From Rhodoplanes serenus (GTDB lineage Bacteria; Pseudomonadota; Alphaproteobacteria; Rhizobiales; Xanthobacteraceae), in NCBI GenBank assembly GCA_009720755.1, contig WNKV01000003.1, forward strand, positions 1 through 64,000: a DNA stretch of 64,000 nt. The letters run 5' to 3'. The notes beneath the pieces were generated by a model. The model was not told the origin of the DNA, did not search any database, and worked only from the letters and a program-made list of their open reading frames with translations. The position numbers were made by a program, and so were the translations under genes. How positions within the stretch are numbered: the stretch's first letter is position 1; the number at the start of each line of letters is the position of its first letter. Of the stretch, positions 8,883 through 16,869 are shown piece by piece.

Positions 8883-9455
8883 ATGGCGATCATCGAAAGG
8901 ACGTCGGACGGCGTGCAGGATTTCGATCGGCTGATCCAGGCCATCGCGACCCGCCAGGACCGCGCGGCGTTTGCGGCCCTGTTCGGGCATTATGCGCCAC
9001 GCGTGAAGGCGTTCCTGATGCGGTCCGGCACCGCCGCCGATCTGGCCGAGGAGCTGGCCCAGGAGACGCTGGTGACGGTGTGGCGGAAAGCCGCGCTGTT
9101 CGATCCGACCCGGGCCGGCGCCTCTGCCTGGATTTTCGCCATCGCCCGCAACCTGCGCATCGATGCGGCGCGGCGGCAGCGCCGCGAGGCCCTGCATGCC
9201 CAGGCCGAGGAGCCGGAGCCCGAGCCGGTGGCGGCGCCCGACCACGCCGTGGTGACGGCGGAGCGCGAGCAGCGGGTGCGCGCCGCGCTCGATCATCTGC
9301 CCGGCGAGCAGCGCCGGATCGTCGAACTGTCGTTCTTCGAGGGCCGGGCGCATGGCGACATCGCCGGCCTCCTCGACATTCCGCTCGGAACCGTCAAGTC
9401 GCGGCTGCGTCTTGCCATGAACCGCATGCGGACTCTGCTGGGTGACCTGACATGA
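8883..9455 (+). CDS. ECF-type RNA polymerase sigma factor of the RpoE/ChrR group
   Basis: A 190-residue sigma factor. Region 2 spans about residues 20-85 (AAFAALFGHYAPRVKAFLMRSG ... LAQETLVTVWRKAALFD ... ASAWIFAIARNLRIDAARR). Region 4 (LPGEQRRIVELSFFEG ... IPLGTVKSRLRLAMNRMR) carries the DNA-binding helix-turn-helix. The downstream gene, overlapping by ATGA (9452-9455), is a ChrR-type anti-sigma, so this should be a singlet-oxygen-type ECF sigma. The ATG at 8883 is chosen because it begins just before region 2 and follows GGGGGAGGGG; the frame is open further upstream but that part overlaps the candidate promoter. Confidence 0.92.
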   Translation: MAIIERTSDGVQDFDRLIQAIATRQDRAAFAALFGHYAPRVKAFLMRSGTAADLAEELAQETLVTVWRKAALFDPTRAGASAWIFAIARNLRIDAARRQRREALHAQAEEPEPEPVAAPDHAVVTAEREQRVRAALDHLPGEQRRIVELSFFEGRAHGDIAGLLDIPLGTVKSRLRLAMNRMRTLLGDLT

Positions 9456-10150
9456 CCTTGTCCCACCATCCGAGCGACGCGACGCTCGCCGCCTTCGCGG
9501 CCGGCACGCTGGACGAAGGCCGCATGCTGGTGGTGGCGGCGCATCTCGCCGCCTGCCCGAGCTGCCGGCGTGCCGTCCGCCTGCTGGAGCTGACCGGCGG
9601 CGTGCTGCTCGACGACGTCGCCCCCGCCGAGATCGCGGCCGGCGGTCTCGACCGCGTGCTCGCCCGTCTCGACGCACCAGAGGCCGTGCCGGCATCGGCG
9701 CCTGTCCGGCGGCAGCCGGTGGACACGGCGGAGCGTCCTGCCGACGGCGGTGCCGCGGCCGACATCCGCGGCCTGCTGCCCGCCCATGCGCGGCTCCTCG
9801 CCGGCTACGAGCTCGGCCCGTGGCGCTGGGTCGGTCCGGGCGTCTGGTGGCGCCAGGTCGACGCACCGACGCTGCCGGGCGGGCGGGTGTTCCTGCTCAA
9901 GGCGGCGGCCGGCACCACGCTGCCCGACCACACCCACACCGGCACCGAGCTGACCTGCGTGCTCACCGGGGCGTTCCGCCACGAGCACGGCCGCTTCGGC
10001 CCGGGCGATGTCGACGAGGCCGACGACGAGGTCGATCACTCGCCGGTGGTGGAGCCGGGCGTCGAGTGCGTGTGCCTCGTCGCCATGCAGGGACGGCTGC
10101 GGCTCAACGGGCTTATCGGCCGGGTGCTCCAGCCCTTCGTGCGTCTCTAG
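9452..10150 (+). CDS. chrR: ChrR-type zinc anti-sigma factor with C-terminal cupin domain
   Basis: This 232-residue protein should hold the ECF sigma inactive until singlet oxygen or a related stress appears. The N-terminal anti-sigma domain has its zinc ligands at His6, His31, Cys35 and Cys38, the same numbering as in Rhodobacter sphaeroides ChrR. The C-terminal cupin has a second metal set, His160, His162, Glu166 and His196, with the same internal spacing as the Rhodobacter cupin ligands (HTHTGTE, then a His 30 residues later). In Rhodobacter the cupin is needed for singlet-oxygen release of the sigma factor. It is coupled to the sigma gene by ATGA. Confidence 0.93.
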   Translation: MTLSHHPSDATLAAFAAGTLDEGRMLVVAAHLAACPSCRRAVRLLELTGGVLLDDVAPAEIAAGGLDRVLARLDAPEAVPASAPVRRQPVDTAERPADGGAAADIRGLLPAHARLLAGYELGPWRWVGPGVWWRQVDAPTLPGGRVFLLKAAAGTTLPDHTHTGTELTCVLTGAFRHEHGRFGPGDVDEADDEVDHSPVVEPGVECVCLVAMQGRLRLNGLIGRVLQPFVRL

Positions 10151-10165
10151 GGCGGAGCGGCGGCC

Positions 10166-11008
10166 ATGCTGGTGCTCTCGCTCGTCGTCGCGCTGCTGGT
10201 CGCGGCGGTGGCGTTCTCCATGGTGATGTCGATCGCCACCGTGGTGGAGCGCCGCACCGGCAATGCCGGCTGGGTCGATACGTTCTGGACCTTCGGGCTC
10301 GGCCTCGTCGGTGCCGGCGCGGCGCTGGCGCCGCTCGGCGCGGCACCGAGCGGCCGCCAGCTCCTGGTGGCGGTGCTGGTCGCCGCGTGGTCGCTGCGGC
10401 TCGGCAGCCACATCGCGGCGCGTGCGCGGGCGAGCCACGACGATCCGCGCTACGCGGCGCTGCGCCAGCAGTGGGGCCGCGACGCGCCGCGCCGGATGGC
10501 GCTGTTCCTCCAGATCCAGGTGCTGGTCAGCCTGCCGATGATCGCGGCGGCGATTCTCGCGGCTCACAATCCGTCGCCCGGCCTCGGCCCGCAGGATCTC
10601 CTCGGCGCCCTTCTGGTGGTCGCCGGCATCGCCGGCGAGGCGGTGGCGGATCGCCAGCTCCGCGCCTTCCGGGCGGCCGGCGCCGGCGTCGGCACCGGCA
10701 GGGGCCGCATCTGCGACGACGGCCTGTGGGGCTGGTCGCGCCATCCCAACTACTTCTTCGAGTGGCTGACCTGGGTCGGCGTCGCGGTGATCGCCCTCGA
10801 TGTCTCCGGCGGCTACTGGATCGGCTGGCTCGCCGTCCTCGGCCCCGCCTGCATGTACTGGCTCCTCGTCCACGTCTCCGGCATTCCGCCGCTGGAGGAG
10901 CACATGCTGGCCCGCCACGGCGCCGCCTTCCGGGCCCATCAGGCGCGCACCAGCGCGTTCTTTCCGCGTCCGCCCCGTCCCGCCCCCGTCACGGAAGAGA
11001 CCCGATGA
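10166..11008 (+). CDS. DUF1295 family membrane protein (steroid 5-alpha-reductase-like fold)
   Basis: A 280-residue multi-helix membrane protein with the DUF1295 signature GLWGWSRHPNYFFEWLTWVG in its C-terminal half, WVDTFWTFG near the N-terminus and GIPPLEEHMLARHG near the end. The family resembles isoprenylcysteine methyltransferases and steroid reductases, which act on lipids in the membrane and bind a nucleotide cofactor. The gene is 15 bases after chrR and overlaps the following methyltransferase start by ATGA. Context suggests a role in fatty-acyl or lipid modification under the ECF sigma factor; the reaction is unknown. Confidence 0.88.
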   Translation: MLVLSLVVALLVAAVAFSMVMSIATVVERRTGNAGWVDTFWTFGLGLVGAGAALAPLGAAPSGRQLLVAVLVAAWSLRLGSHIAARARASHDDPRYAALRQQWGRDAPRRMALFLQIQVLVSLPMIAAAILAAHNPSPGLGPQDLLGALLVVAGIAGEAVADRQLRAFRAAGAGVGTGRGRICDDGLWGWSRHPNYFFEWLTWVGVAVIALDVSGGYWIGWLAVLGPACMYWLLVHVSGIPPLEEHMLARHGAAFRAHQARTSAFFPRPPRPAPVTEETR

Positions 11009-12036
11009 GCCTGATCGCCGCCGCCATCGGAGGCGCCGAGCGCCTGCCGATTCCCGATCTCGTCACCCGCACCGGCATCGCCATGCTGGTCGGCAAGACG
11101 CGCCAGCGCCTCCGCGACACCGATCCGGAGATCGACCGCCGCTTCGCCGCCGCCATGGCGGAGCACCCGATCGCGCTCCACACCGGCGAGGCTAACGCCC
11201 AGCACTACGAGGTGCCGGCGGCGTTCTTCGATCTGGTTCTGGGACCGCGGCGAAAATACTCGTGCGGCCTGTATCCGGGGGGCGGCGAGACGCTGGCCGA
11301 GGCGGAGGAGCTGGCGCTCGCCGCGACGGTGGAGAACGCCGGGCTCGCCGACGGCCAGTCGATCCTGGAGCTCGGCTGCGGCTGGGGCTCGCTGTCGCTG
11401 TTCATGGCCGAGCGGTTTCCGGGGGCCCGCATCACCGCGGTGTCGAACTCGCGTTCGCAGCGCGCCTTCATCGAGGCGCAGGCGGCGGCGTGCGGGCTGC
11501 GCAACCTGACGGTGATCACCGCCGACATGAACGCCTTCGTGCCGGCCGCGCGGTTCGACCGCGTGGTGTCGGTGGAGATGTTCGAGCACATGGCCAACTG
11601 GCGGGCGCTGCTCGGCCGCGTGCGCGGCTGGCTCGCCCCGGACGGCCGGCTGTTCCTGCACGTCTTCAGCCACCGCGCCGCGCCGTATCGGTTCGATCAT
11701 CGCGACCCCGCCGACTGGATCGCCCGCCACTTCTTCACCGGCGGCATCATGCCGAGCCACGGGCTGGTGCGGTCGTTCGACGATCTCTTTTCGGTCGAGC
11801 AGGAGTGGCGGTGGAACGGCGTCCACTACGCCCGCACGGCCGAGGACTGGCTCGCCAATTTCGACCGCAACCGCGACCGCATCGACCCGATCCTGGCCGA
11901 GGTCTACGGCGCCGACGCCGCCCTGTGGGCGCGCCGCTGGCGGCTGTTCTTCCTGGCGACCGCCGGCCTGTTCGGCCACGCCGCCGGCGAGGAGTGGGGC
12001 GTCAGCCATTATCGCCTGGCGCCGACGGCCGGCTGA
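11005..12036 (+). CDS. Second Cfa-like SAM-dependent fatty-acyl methyltransferase
   Basis: 343 residues with the Cfa/Mycolic-acid methyltransferase core: HYEVPAAFFDLVLGPRRKYSCGLY, SAM loop ILELGCGWGSLSLF, ITAVSNSRSQRAFI, VVSVEMFEHMANW, and FFTGGIMPSH. It lacks the long N-terminal lipid-binding part of the 5158-6471 enzyme and is clearly divergent from it, so the island encodes two different methyltransferases. In purple bacteria, ChrR-regulated methyltransferases of this kind make 11-methyl and methylated furan fatty acids (UfaM, FufM); which one this is cannot be said. It is last of the sigma-led operon and is followed by a strong terminator. Confidence 0.88.
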   Translation: MSLIAAAIGGAERLPIPDLVTRTGIAMLVGKTRQRLRDTDPEIDRRFAAAMAEHPIALHTGEANAQHYEVPAAFFDLVLGPRRKYSCGLYPGGGETLAEAEELALAATVENAGLADGQSILELGCGWGSLSLFMAERFPGARITAVSNSRSQRAFIEAQAAACGLRNLTVITADMNAFVPAARFDRVVSVEMFEHMANWRALLGRVRGWLAPDGRLFLHVFSHRAAPYRFDHRDPADWIARHFFTGGIMPSHGLVRSFDDLFSVEQEWRWNGVHYARTAEDWLANFDRNRDRIDPILAEVYGADAALWARRWRLFFLATAGLFGHAAGEEWGVSHYRLAPTAG

Positions 12037-12074
12037 ACGGGCGAGCCTGCGTCCGCCGACAGGCGATCCAACAG

Positions 12075-12104
12075 AAAGGCCACGACCGCGCGGTCGTGGC
12101 CTTT
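12075..12104 (+). terminator. Perfect 30-base palindrome, terminator of the sigma/chrR operon
   Basis: AAAGGCCACGACCGC is followed at once by its exact reverse complement, ending CCTTT. It lies 38 bases after the second methyltransferase stop. Being fully symmetrical it could act on both strands, but the DUF2177 gene on the other strand ends 170 bases further on. Confidence 0.8.
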
Positions 12105-12273
12105 CGTCTGATGACGCTGATCGAGGATGGAGAGTTCGACCCGGCCGGGACGACGTCCCGAGAGGGTCACGGCCCCGGCCTCGTCCCGCCTGCAGCGGCG
12201 TACAGCGACGAAGCCAGGGCCGTGAACACGGCCGGGATGGCTGATCCGGCCGTGTAGCGATGAGGAAGTCGGT

Positions 12274-12687
12274 TCAGGCCGCGATCGTTCCGCGCACCGC
12301 GTTGGCGGCGAGATAACCGCAGGCCGCCGCGATGCCCGACAGAAGGCCGCCCCACACGATGTCGGCGACGGTGAGTTGCAGCGTCCAGTTGCGCAGCGTC
12401 GCGTAGTTGGTGAGGTCGTAGGTGGCGTAGGCGAGCGCCCCGAACAGCGCGCCCAGCGCGATCGCCGGAACGAGGCCGCCGCCGCGCAGCGCCGGCACGA
12501 TGGCGAACACCACGAGGCCGATCGGGAAGAGCAGGTAGAACACCACGGCGGGCATCATGCGCGGCGCCTCCAGCAGAATGTCGCCGAGGGTCGGTCGGTA
12601 GAGCAGGCCGCTCATGGTGTAGAGCCACACGGCATCGATGATCACGAAGGACACCAGAGCGGCGGCATAGGAGGCGACGTAGGGCAC
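12274..12687 (-). CDS. DUF2177 family membrane protein
   Basis: A 137-residue protein with four hydrophobic helices, recognised as DUF2177 from [33 protein letters not shown] and [23 protein letters not shown]. The function is unknown. DUF2177 genes recur beside ECF-sigma/ChrR loci. Here it is convergent with the methyltransferase operon and has its own upstream copy of the same promoter pattern, so it is probably part of the regulon. The ATG at 12687 lies about 26 bases after the predicted transcription start. Confidence 0.87.
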   Translation of the reverse strand: MPYVASYAAALVSFVIIDAVWLYTMSGLLYRPTLGDILLEAPRMMPAVVFYLLFPIGLVVFAIVPALRGGGLVPAIALGALFGALAYATYDLTNYATLRNWTLQLTVADIVWGGLLSGIAAACGYLAANAVRGTIAA

Positions 12688-12719
12688 GAGACGATCCTGT
12701 CGAACGGGGTTGTCTCGCT

Positions 12720-12748
12720 TAATACGCCGATACCGGCCGGGTGGATCA
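12720..12748 (-). promoter_or_regulatory. Candidate ECF-sigma promoter for DUF2177
   Basis: On the minus strand TGATCC (12748-12743), 17 bases, GTATTA (12725-12720), placed for a short leader to the ATG at 12687. It is the third site with the same -35, spacing and GTA start of the -10 as those at 8661-8689 and 8729-8757. Confidence 0.6.
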
Positions 12749-12916
12749 CCGGCGCCGCCCCGTGACGTCCGGACGCAGCTTCGCGCCAGCAGCGGGGCCG
12801 CGGCGCCGGCGTGCCACGGGTTCGCCAGCGTCTCGACCGGCGTCGGCCGCGACGGTCCTATGATCCGGCGACGGCTTTCCGTCGTATCCGCTCCGCTCTA
12901 TACGAGAGGAGACGAC

Positions 12917-13549
12917 ATGACCCCGGCCGTGCAGGTGATCGACACCATGGCGAAGCGGAAGAAGGACGCCGGACGTCCGCGAATCGAGCGGCCGTCGCGC
13001 GCCGAGGTGGAGGCGGCGTTCCGCACCATCCTGCGCTGGACCGGCGACGATCCCGATCGCGAGGGATTGCTGGAGACGCCGGCGCGGGCGGCGCGCGCCT
13101 ACGAGGAGTTCTTCCGCGGCTACGACGAGGACCCGGCCGCCATCCTGCGCAAGACCTTCGAGGAGACCGGCGGCTACGACGAGATGGTGGTGCTGCGCGG
13201 CGTGCGCTTCGAGAGCCACTGCGAGCACCACATCGTGCCGATCATCGGCCGCGCCTGGGTCGCCTATGTGCCGAACGGCCGCGTGGTCGGCATCTCGAAG
13301 CTGGCGCGGCTCGTCGAGGTCTATGCCAAGCGGCTTCAGATCCAGGAGAAGATGACGGCTCAGATCGCCGACACCATCCAGGAGGTGCTGGAGCCGCAGG
13401 GCGTCGCCGTGGTGATCAAGGCGCAGCACCACTGCATGACGACGCGCGGCGTCCACAAGCACGACACCGACATGGTGACCAGCCGGATGACCGGCGTGTT
13501 CCGCGACAACACCGCGACGCGCCAGGAATTCCTCTCGCTGATCGACTGA
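12917..13549 (+). CDS. folE: GTP cyclohydrolase I
   Basis: FolE turns GTP into dihydroneopterin triphosphate, the entry step to tetrahydrofolate and also to queuosine precursors. The 210-residue product has the zinc and active-site blocks [21 protein letters not shown] and [20 protein letters not shown], with [20 protein letters not shown] between them. The ATG at 12917 follows a good Shine-Dalgarno (GAGAGGAG); the frame is open upstream without homology. A terminator follows. Other folate genes in the window, thyA and folA, are distant. Confidence 0.95.
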   Translation: MTPAVQVIDTMAKRKKDAGRPRIERPSRAEVEAAFRTILRWTGDDPDREGLLETPARAARAYEEFFRGYDEDPAAILRKTFEETGGYDEMVVLRGVRFESHCEHHIVPIIGRAWVAYVPNGRVVGISKLARLVEVYAKRLQIQEKMTAQIADTIQEVLEPQGVAVVIKAQHHCMTTRGVHKHDTDMVTSRMTGVFRDNTATRQEFLSLID

Positions 13550-13583
13550 TCCACCTCCGAGATCGCGTCCGAGGCGCGCAACG

Positions 13584-13617
13584 AAAAGGCGCGGGACCAG
13601 CGGGTCCCGCGCCTTTT
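13584..13617 (+). terminator. Bidirectional terminator between folE and the DUF2934 gene
   Basis: AAAAGGCGCGGGACC, loop AGCG, then GGTCCCGCGCCTTTTT: a long stem with A-run and T-run flanks. It sits between convergent genes and should serve both. Confidence 0.88.
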
Positions 13618-13647
13618 TCAGATCGTTCTCGGCTCCGCCGTGCTGCG

Positions 13648-14109
13648 TCAGCGGGCGGCGCGCAGGCGCGGCTTCGTGGCCGACTTCGCGGCCGGCTTGG
13701 TGGCGAGCGTGGCGGCCGGCTTGGCGGCGGCCGGAACGGCGGGCTGGCCCGGCAGCGGCACGATGGAGGTGGCCTCCACCAGCGGGGTGGCGTCGGCGCC
13801 GGTGCGCTTGGCGGCGGCCGCCTTGGCCTTGGCGACGAGACGCGCCGCCTTCTTGGGGGCCTTCTTGGCGACCGGCTCCTCGGCCGGCGCGGTCGTCACG
13901 GTGGGCGCGGCCGGCGCCGCCGGCACGGTCGTGGTGCTCACCGACGTTGTGCTCACCGACGTCGTGCTCACCGAGGCTGTCGCGGTTTCGGCGAGGATCT
14001 CGCGCTCCGCCTGAAGCCAGAACTGCTCGTCGCGGCCGTCGGGGCGGCCGCTGCCGTTCCAGATATGGTAGGCGCGCTCGCGAATGCGCTCCTGGAGTGT
14101 CTGAGACAT
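13648..14109 (-). CDS. DUF2934 protein with Ala/Lys-rich histone-H1-like tail
   Basis: 153 residues. The N-terminal 40 residues form a DUF2934 domain (IRERAYHIWNGSGRPDGRDEQFWLQAE). A linker holds three copies of SVSTT, matched by tandem repeats in the DNA at about 13938-13972. The tail from about residue 75 is almost only Ala, Lys, Pro, Thr and Val, with KKAPKKAARLVAKAKAAAAK, like histone H1-type bacterial proteins. DUF2934 is common in Hyphomicrobiales and has no known function; a nucleic-acid-binding role for the basic tail is inference. Confidence 0.8.
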   Translation of the reverse strand: MSQTLQERIRERAYHIWNGSGRPDGRDEQFWLQAEREILAETATASVSTTSVSTTSVSTTTVPAAPAAPTVTTAPAEEPVAKKAPKKAARLVAKAKAAAAKRTGADATPLVEATSIVPLPGQPAVPAAAKPAATLATKPAAKSATKPRLRAAR

Positions 14110-14279
14110 CTACAACCTCCTGTCCCTCTTTCGAGCAGATGAATGACGCGCTCAGGGTTAATGGGAGGTAAAGACACGTCCAACGCGAATACGCGCCCTC
14201 GATCGAGGTATCAGGAAGCTGTCGCAAAGTGTTCGCGGCGACGCGCGACCATCTCACGTCGCCGTTGCTGGCGCTTCTC

Positions 14280-14567
14280 TCACAACCATCGGCGCTCGGC
14301 GCTCGGATCGGGGATGCGACGCGCCACCACGAGACGGTTCCACACGAACAGCACCAGCACGGCGCCGAGCGTCGCGCCGATGAAGCCGGCGCTTTGGTCC
14401 ATGCGGTACCAGCCGATCGTCTGGCCGATCCAGGTGGCGACGAACGCCCCGGCGATACCGAGCAGCGTGGTCAGAATGAAGCCGGCCGGCTTGTTGGGGC
14501 CGGGCGACAGAAGCCGCGCCAGAATGCCGGCCACGAAGCCGATCAGGATGATCCACAAGACGCTCAT
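14280..14567 (-). CDS. GlsB/YeaQ/YmgE-type small stress membrane protein
   Basis: 95 residues with three hydrophobic helices and the family pattern [19 protein letters not shown] ... [21 protein letters not shown] ... [20 protein letters not shown]. It is known as a transglycosylase-associated or stress-response membrane protein, but its biochemical role is unsettled. The ATG at 14567 opens directly into the first helix. It follows the DUF2934 gene's strand and is separated from it by 170 bases with no clear feature. Confidence 0.85.
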   Translation of the reverse strand: MSVLWIILIGFVAGILARLLSPGPNKPAGFILTTLLGIAGAFVATWIGQTIGWYRMDQSAGFIGATLGAVLVLFVWNRLVVARRIPDPSAERRWL

Positions 14568-14733
14568 GCGATGCCTCCGCGGCGCCGCCGCCATCGGCGG
14601 CGCTCCAGCCGCAGCAGCAGCGGCCTGCGGTAAAAACGCGGTCTCGTCACGGCTGTTCCGTGCAGCCGTTCCGGCGGCGCCGGTCGACGTGGCGGCTTGC
14701 CGACACGATGCGACATCCGGAACACGACGCCGC

Positions 14734-14749
14734 TGTCGTGAATCCCACA
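14734..14749 (+). promoter_or_regulatory. Candidate NifA upstream activator site
   Basis: TGT (14734-14736), ten bases, ACA (14747-14749) matches the NifA binding consensus TGT-N10-ACA. It lies about 75 bases upstream of the -24 element of the sigma54-type promoter at 14823, a normal distance for NifA action. Confidence 0.55.
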
Positions 14750-14822
14750 CGACGTCCTGACGCCGCGCGCCGGCGTGCCCGCCGGGCGCGGCCGAACAGG
14801 GTTCGGCATGGCGATCTGCGGA

Positions 14823-14838
14823 TGGCACGCCGATTGCG
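14823..14838 (+). promoter_or_regulatory. Sigma54 (RpoN) promoter for the ferredoxin gene
   Basis: TGGCACGCCGATTGCG fits the -24/-12 consensus TGGCAC-N5-TTGC with the invariant GG and GC at the right spacing. The predicted start near 14849 leaves a leader of about 43 bases to the ATG at 14892. With the NifA-type site upstream it points to nitrogen-fixation control. Confidence 0.7.
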
Positions 14839-14891
14839 AGGGGTGGGCGGTCGACACTGTCGTCGAAACCCATCCCGTCTGCGAGACACCC

Positions 14892-15239
14892 ATGGCCGAC
14901 GTCACCTTCACCTCGCCCGCGATGCCCAAGGACGTGACCGTCTACGCGGTCGCCGGCGATACCCGCACGCTCCTGTCCGTCGCCAAGGAGCACAAGGTCC
15001 CGATCCACTTCGAATGCGAGAACGGCGAGTGCGGCTCCTGCGCCTGCGAGGTGTCGGCCCTGTCCGACAAGGCGCCGCTCGCCGTGCATCTGACCGAGAA
15101 GGAGAAGACGGTGCTCCGCCTCGCCGGCAAGATCACGCCCGACCAGGTGCGCGCCGCCGAGGTCAGCGACCTGCCGCCGCCCTACCGGCTCGCCTGCCAG
15201 TTCATCGTCCGCGACGAGGACATCGTGGTGAAGTTCTGA
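14892..15239 (+). CDS. 2Fe-2S ferredoxin, probably nitrogen-fixation-linked
   Basis: A 115-residue plant-type [2Fe-2S] ferredoxin. Cluster ligands are CENGECGSC (C-x4-C-x2-C) at about residues 42-50 and a fourth Cys in RLACQF near the C-terminus. It resembles the FdxD-type ferredoxins of diazotrophic alphaproteobacteria ([20 protein letters not shown] opening), which are expressed with nif genes. The sigma54 promoter and NifA-type site support an electron-transfer role in nitrogen fixation, but no nif gene is in the window. The start at 14892 gives the family N-terminus; upstream in-frame codons belong to the promoter. Confidence 0.88.
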   Translation: MADVTFTSPAMPKDVTVYAVAGDTRTLLSVAKEHKVPIHFECENGECGSCACEVSALSDKAPLAVHLTEKEKTVLRLAGKITPDQVRAAEVSDLPPPYRLACQFIVRDEDIVVKF

Positions 15240-15389
15240 CGCTGTTTGCGGGTTATCGGTGCGCCGTCGTTCCGGGCCGCCGCTGGGCGGCGCGGCGCCG
15301 GATGTCCGCAGTGCCGGATGTCCGTGGCGCTCCGGCTGCCGCTCGCCGGGAAAATGCTCTACGGTCGCGCCTCGTTTCGGAGGCGTCGC

Positions 15390-15641
15390 ATGTACTATTT
15401 CAAGGGTCGCGGATTTCTCTGGCACGACACCAAAGGGCCGGTCCTGTGGTGGCCGCCCAACTGGTTCTGGTTCGCGGTGTTCGAGTTCAAGCGCTGGCGG
15501 GCCGAGCGCGCTGCCGAGCGTGCCGGCCCGGGTGCCGGCGATGCGGTGGGCGCACCGTCCGCCGGGGCCGGCACGTCGTCCGTCACGGCATCGCCCGCGG
15601 CTCCCGCGGGCGGCGAGACCGGCAAGTCGGGCGGCGCTTGA
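15390..15641 (+). CDS. Small Trp-rich hypothetical protein
   Basis: 83 residues, not recognised. The N-terminal half is aromatic ([19 protein letters not shown] then [20 protein letters not shown]), possibly membrane-associated. The C-terminal half is low-complexity Ala/Gly/Ser/Pro. A Shine-Dalgarno (GGAGGCG) precedes the ATG. Its TGA overlaps the next gene's ATG by one base (TGATG), which supports real translation and coupling. Confidence 0.6.
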   Translation: MYYFKGRGFLWHDTKGPVLWWPPNWFWFAVFEFKRWRAERAAERAGPGAGDAVGAPSAGAGTSSVTASPAAPAGGETGKSGGA

Positions 15642-16237
15642 TGGCGTTGGAGAAGGGCGCCGCGGCCCGGCTGGCACGGCTCCAGGCCGGCACCACGGCC
15701 GAGCAGGCGCTCTCGCTCTTCGATGCCCTGCCGGCTCCGACGGTGGCCGACATGATCGGCCGCTGGCGCGGCGCCGGCCTGCCGACAGGGCATCCCTTGG
15801 ACGGGCTGCTGGAGGCGCTCGGCTGGCACGGCAAGGCGTTCGTCGACGCCGAGACGGTGCATCCGCTGCTGTTCGCCCGGCCCGGCGCGCCGCCGGTGGC
15901 GCTCGACCCGGCGCGGCTGCCGGTCGGCCTCCTGGTGCGCTGGCCCGGGCTCACCGGCGCGGCGGTGCTGCGCACGCCGGCGGTTGCCGCGATGTTCCGG
16001 GCCGCGTGGCCGCTGCTCCGCACCCGCCGCCCGGCGGCGCGGCTGCGGTGCCTCGCCTGGCGGGGCCGCGTCGGCGCCGCGATGATCTACGACCGGCAGC
16101 CGATCTGCGACGTGTTCCGCACCGTCGATGCCGACACCCGGCTCGGCCTGATGGATCTGCGCGGCTTGCCGGCGCCGTTCTTCTTCGTGCTGCGCCGCGA
16201 GCCCGACGCCGTGTCGCGCGGCTCTCAGCCCTTGTAG
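15641..16237 (+). CDS. GXWXG/DUF4334 family protein
   Basis: 198 residues. The N-terminal GXWXG motif is seen in [20 protein letters not shown], followed by [19 protein letters not shown]. The C-terminal DUF4334 part includes [27 protein letters not shown] and LGLMDLRG. The family occurs widely in Actinobacteria and Proteobacteria without known function. It is coupled to the upstream small gene by TGATG and overlaps the convergent EamA gene by 13 bases at its 3' end. Confidence 0.82.
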   Translation: MALEKGAAARLARLQAGTTAEQALSLFDALPAPTVADMIGRWRGAGLPTGHPLDGLLEALGWHGKAFVDAETVHPLLFARPGAPPVALDPARLPVGLLVRWPGLTGAAVLRTPAVAAMFRAAWPLLRTRRPAARLRCLAWRGRVGAAMIYDRQPICDVFRTVDADTRLGLMDLRGLPAPFFFVLRREPDAVSRGSQPL

Positions 16238-16767
16238 GCGACCAGGAGGGCGCCGGCCGCGATCAGGCCGACCCCGAGCCAGTTCAACCCCGACAGCCGC
16301 TCGCCCAGCACCACGACGCCGAGCACCGCCACCAGCACGACGCTGAGCTTGTCGAGCGGCGCCACCCGGGCGACGTCGCCGAGATCGAGGGCGCGGAAGT
16401 AGCACAGCCACGAGGCGCCGGTGGCGAGTCCCGACAGGCCGAGGAACAGCCAGGCGCGGCCCGGGATGCTCGCCGGCGGCTGCCACTGGCCGGTGACCAC
16501 GAGCAGCACCGCGAGCACCCCGGCGACCACCAGGGTGCGCACGAAGGTGGCGACGTCGGGCGCCACCGCCGTGACGCCGACCTTGGCCAGCACCGCCGTC
16601 AGCGCCGCGAACAGCGCCGACAGCAGCGCCCACACCACCCAGGACGAGAACGGCCACGACGAGAGGAGCGGACGCACGGCGCTCTCCGGCTTTATTTTTT
16701 CGACGGTCAGGCTTGTAGCCGAATTCGGCTCCGCGCCAAACTCGCGGGCCGCGACCGAGTCCGCCAT
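16225..16767 (-). CDS. EamA-type transporter, single-domain
   Basis: 180 residues with about five membrane helices forming one EamA (drug/metabolite transporter) domain: [23 protein letters not shown], then [40 protein letters not shown] and [19 protein letters not shown]. Single-domain members are about 140 residues, so the first 35 residues are likely an extension or the real start is an internal codon. Substrate unknown. Its tail overlaps the convergent GXWXG gene. Confidence 0.82.
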   Translation of the reverse strand: MADSVAAREFGAEPNSATSLTVEKIKPESAVRPLLSSWPFSSWVVWALLSALFAALTAVLAKVGVTAVAPDVATFVRTLVVAGVLAVLLVVTGQWQPPASIPGRAWLFLGLSGLATGASWLCYFRALDLGDVARVAPLDKLSVVLVAVLGVVVLGERLSGLNWLGVGLIAAGALLVAYKG

Positions 16768-16869
16768 GGCGGCGGACGGCGTGGCGCCGCGCGCCGGCGG
16801 AGCGTCGCTCGGAATCGCCCGAGTGAATCCGCAGGGGCGCGCGGTTCACCTCCGAAGGAGCCGACCCCC

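Noticed and set aside
13553-13582. TGATCC downstream of folE as a further ECF-sigma promoter
   Set aside because: The -10 position after 17 bases reads CGAGGC without GTA, and no plus-strand gene follows.
15668-15830. TGGCACGG words in the GXWXG gene as sigma54 promoters
   Set aside because: They lack the TTGC element at correct spacing and lie within coding sequence.
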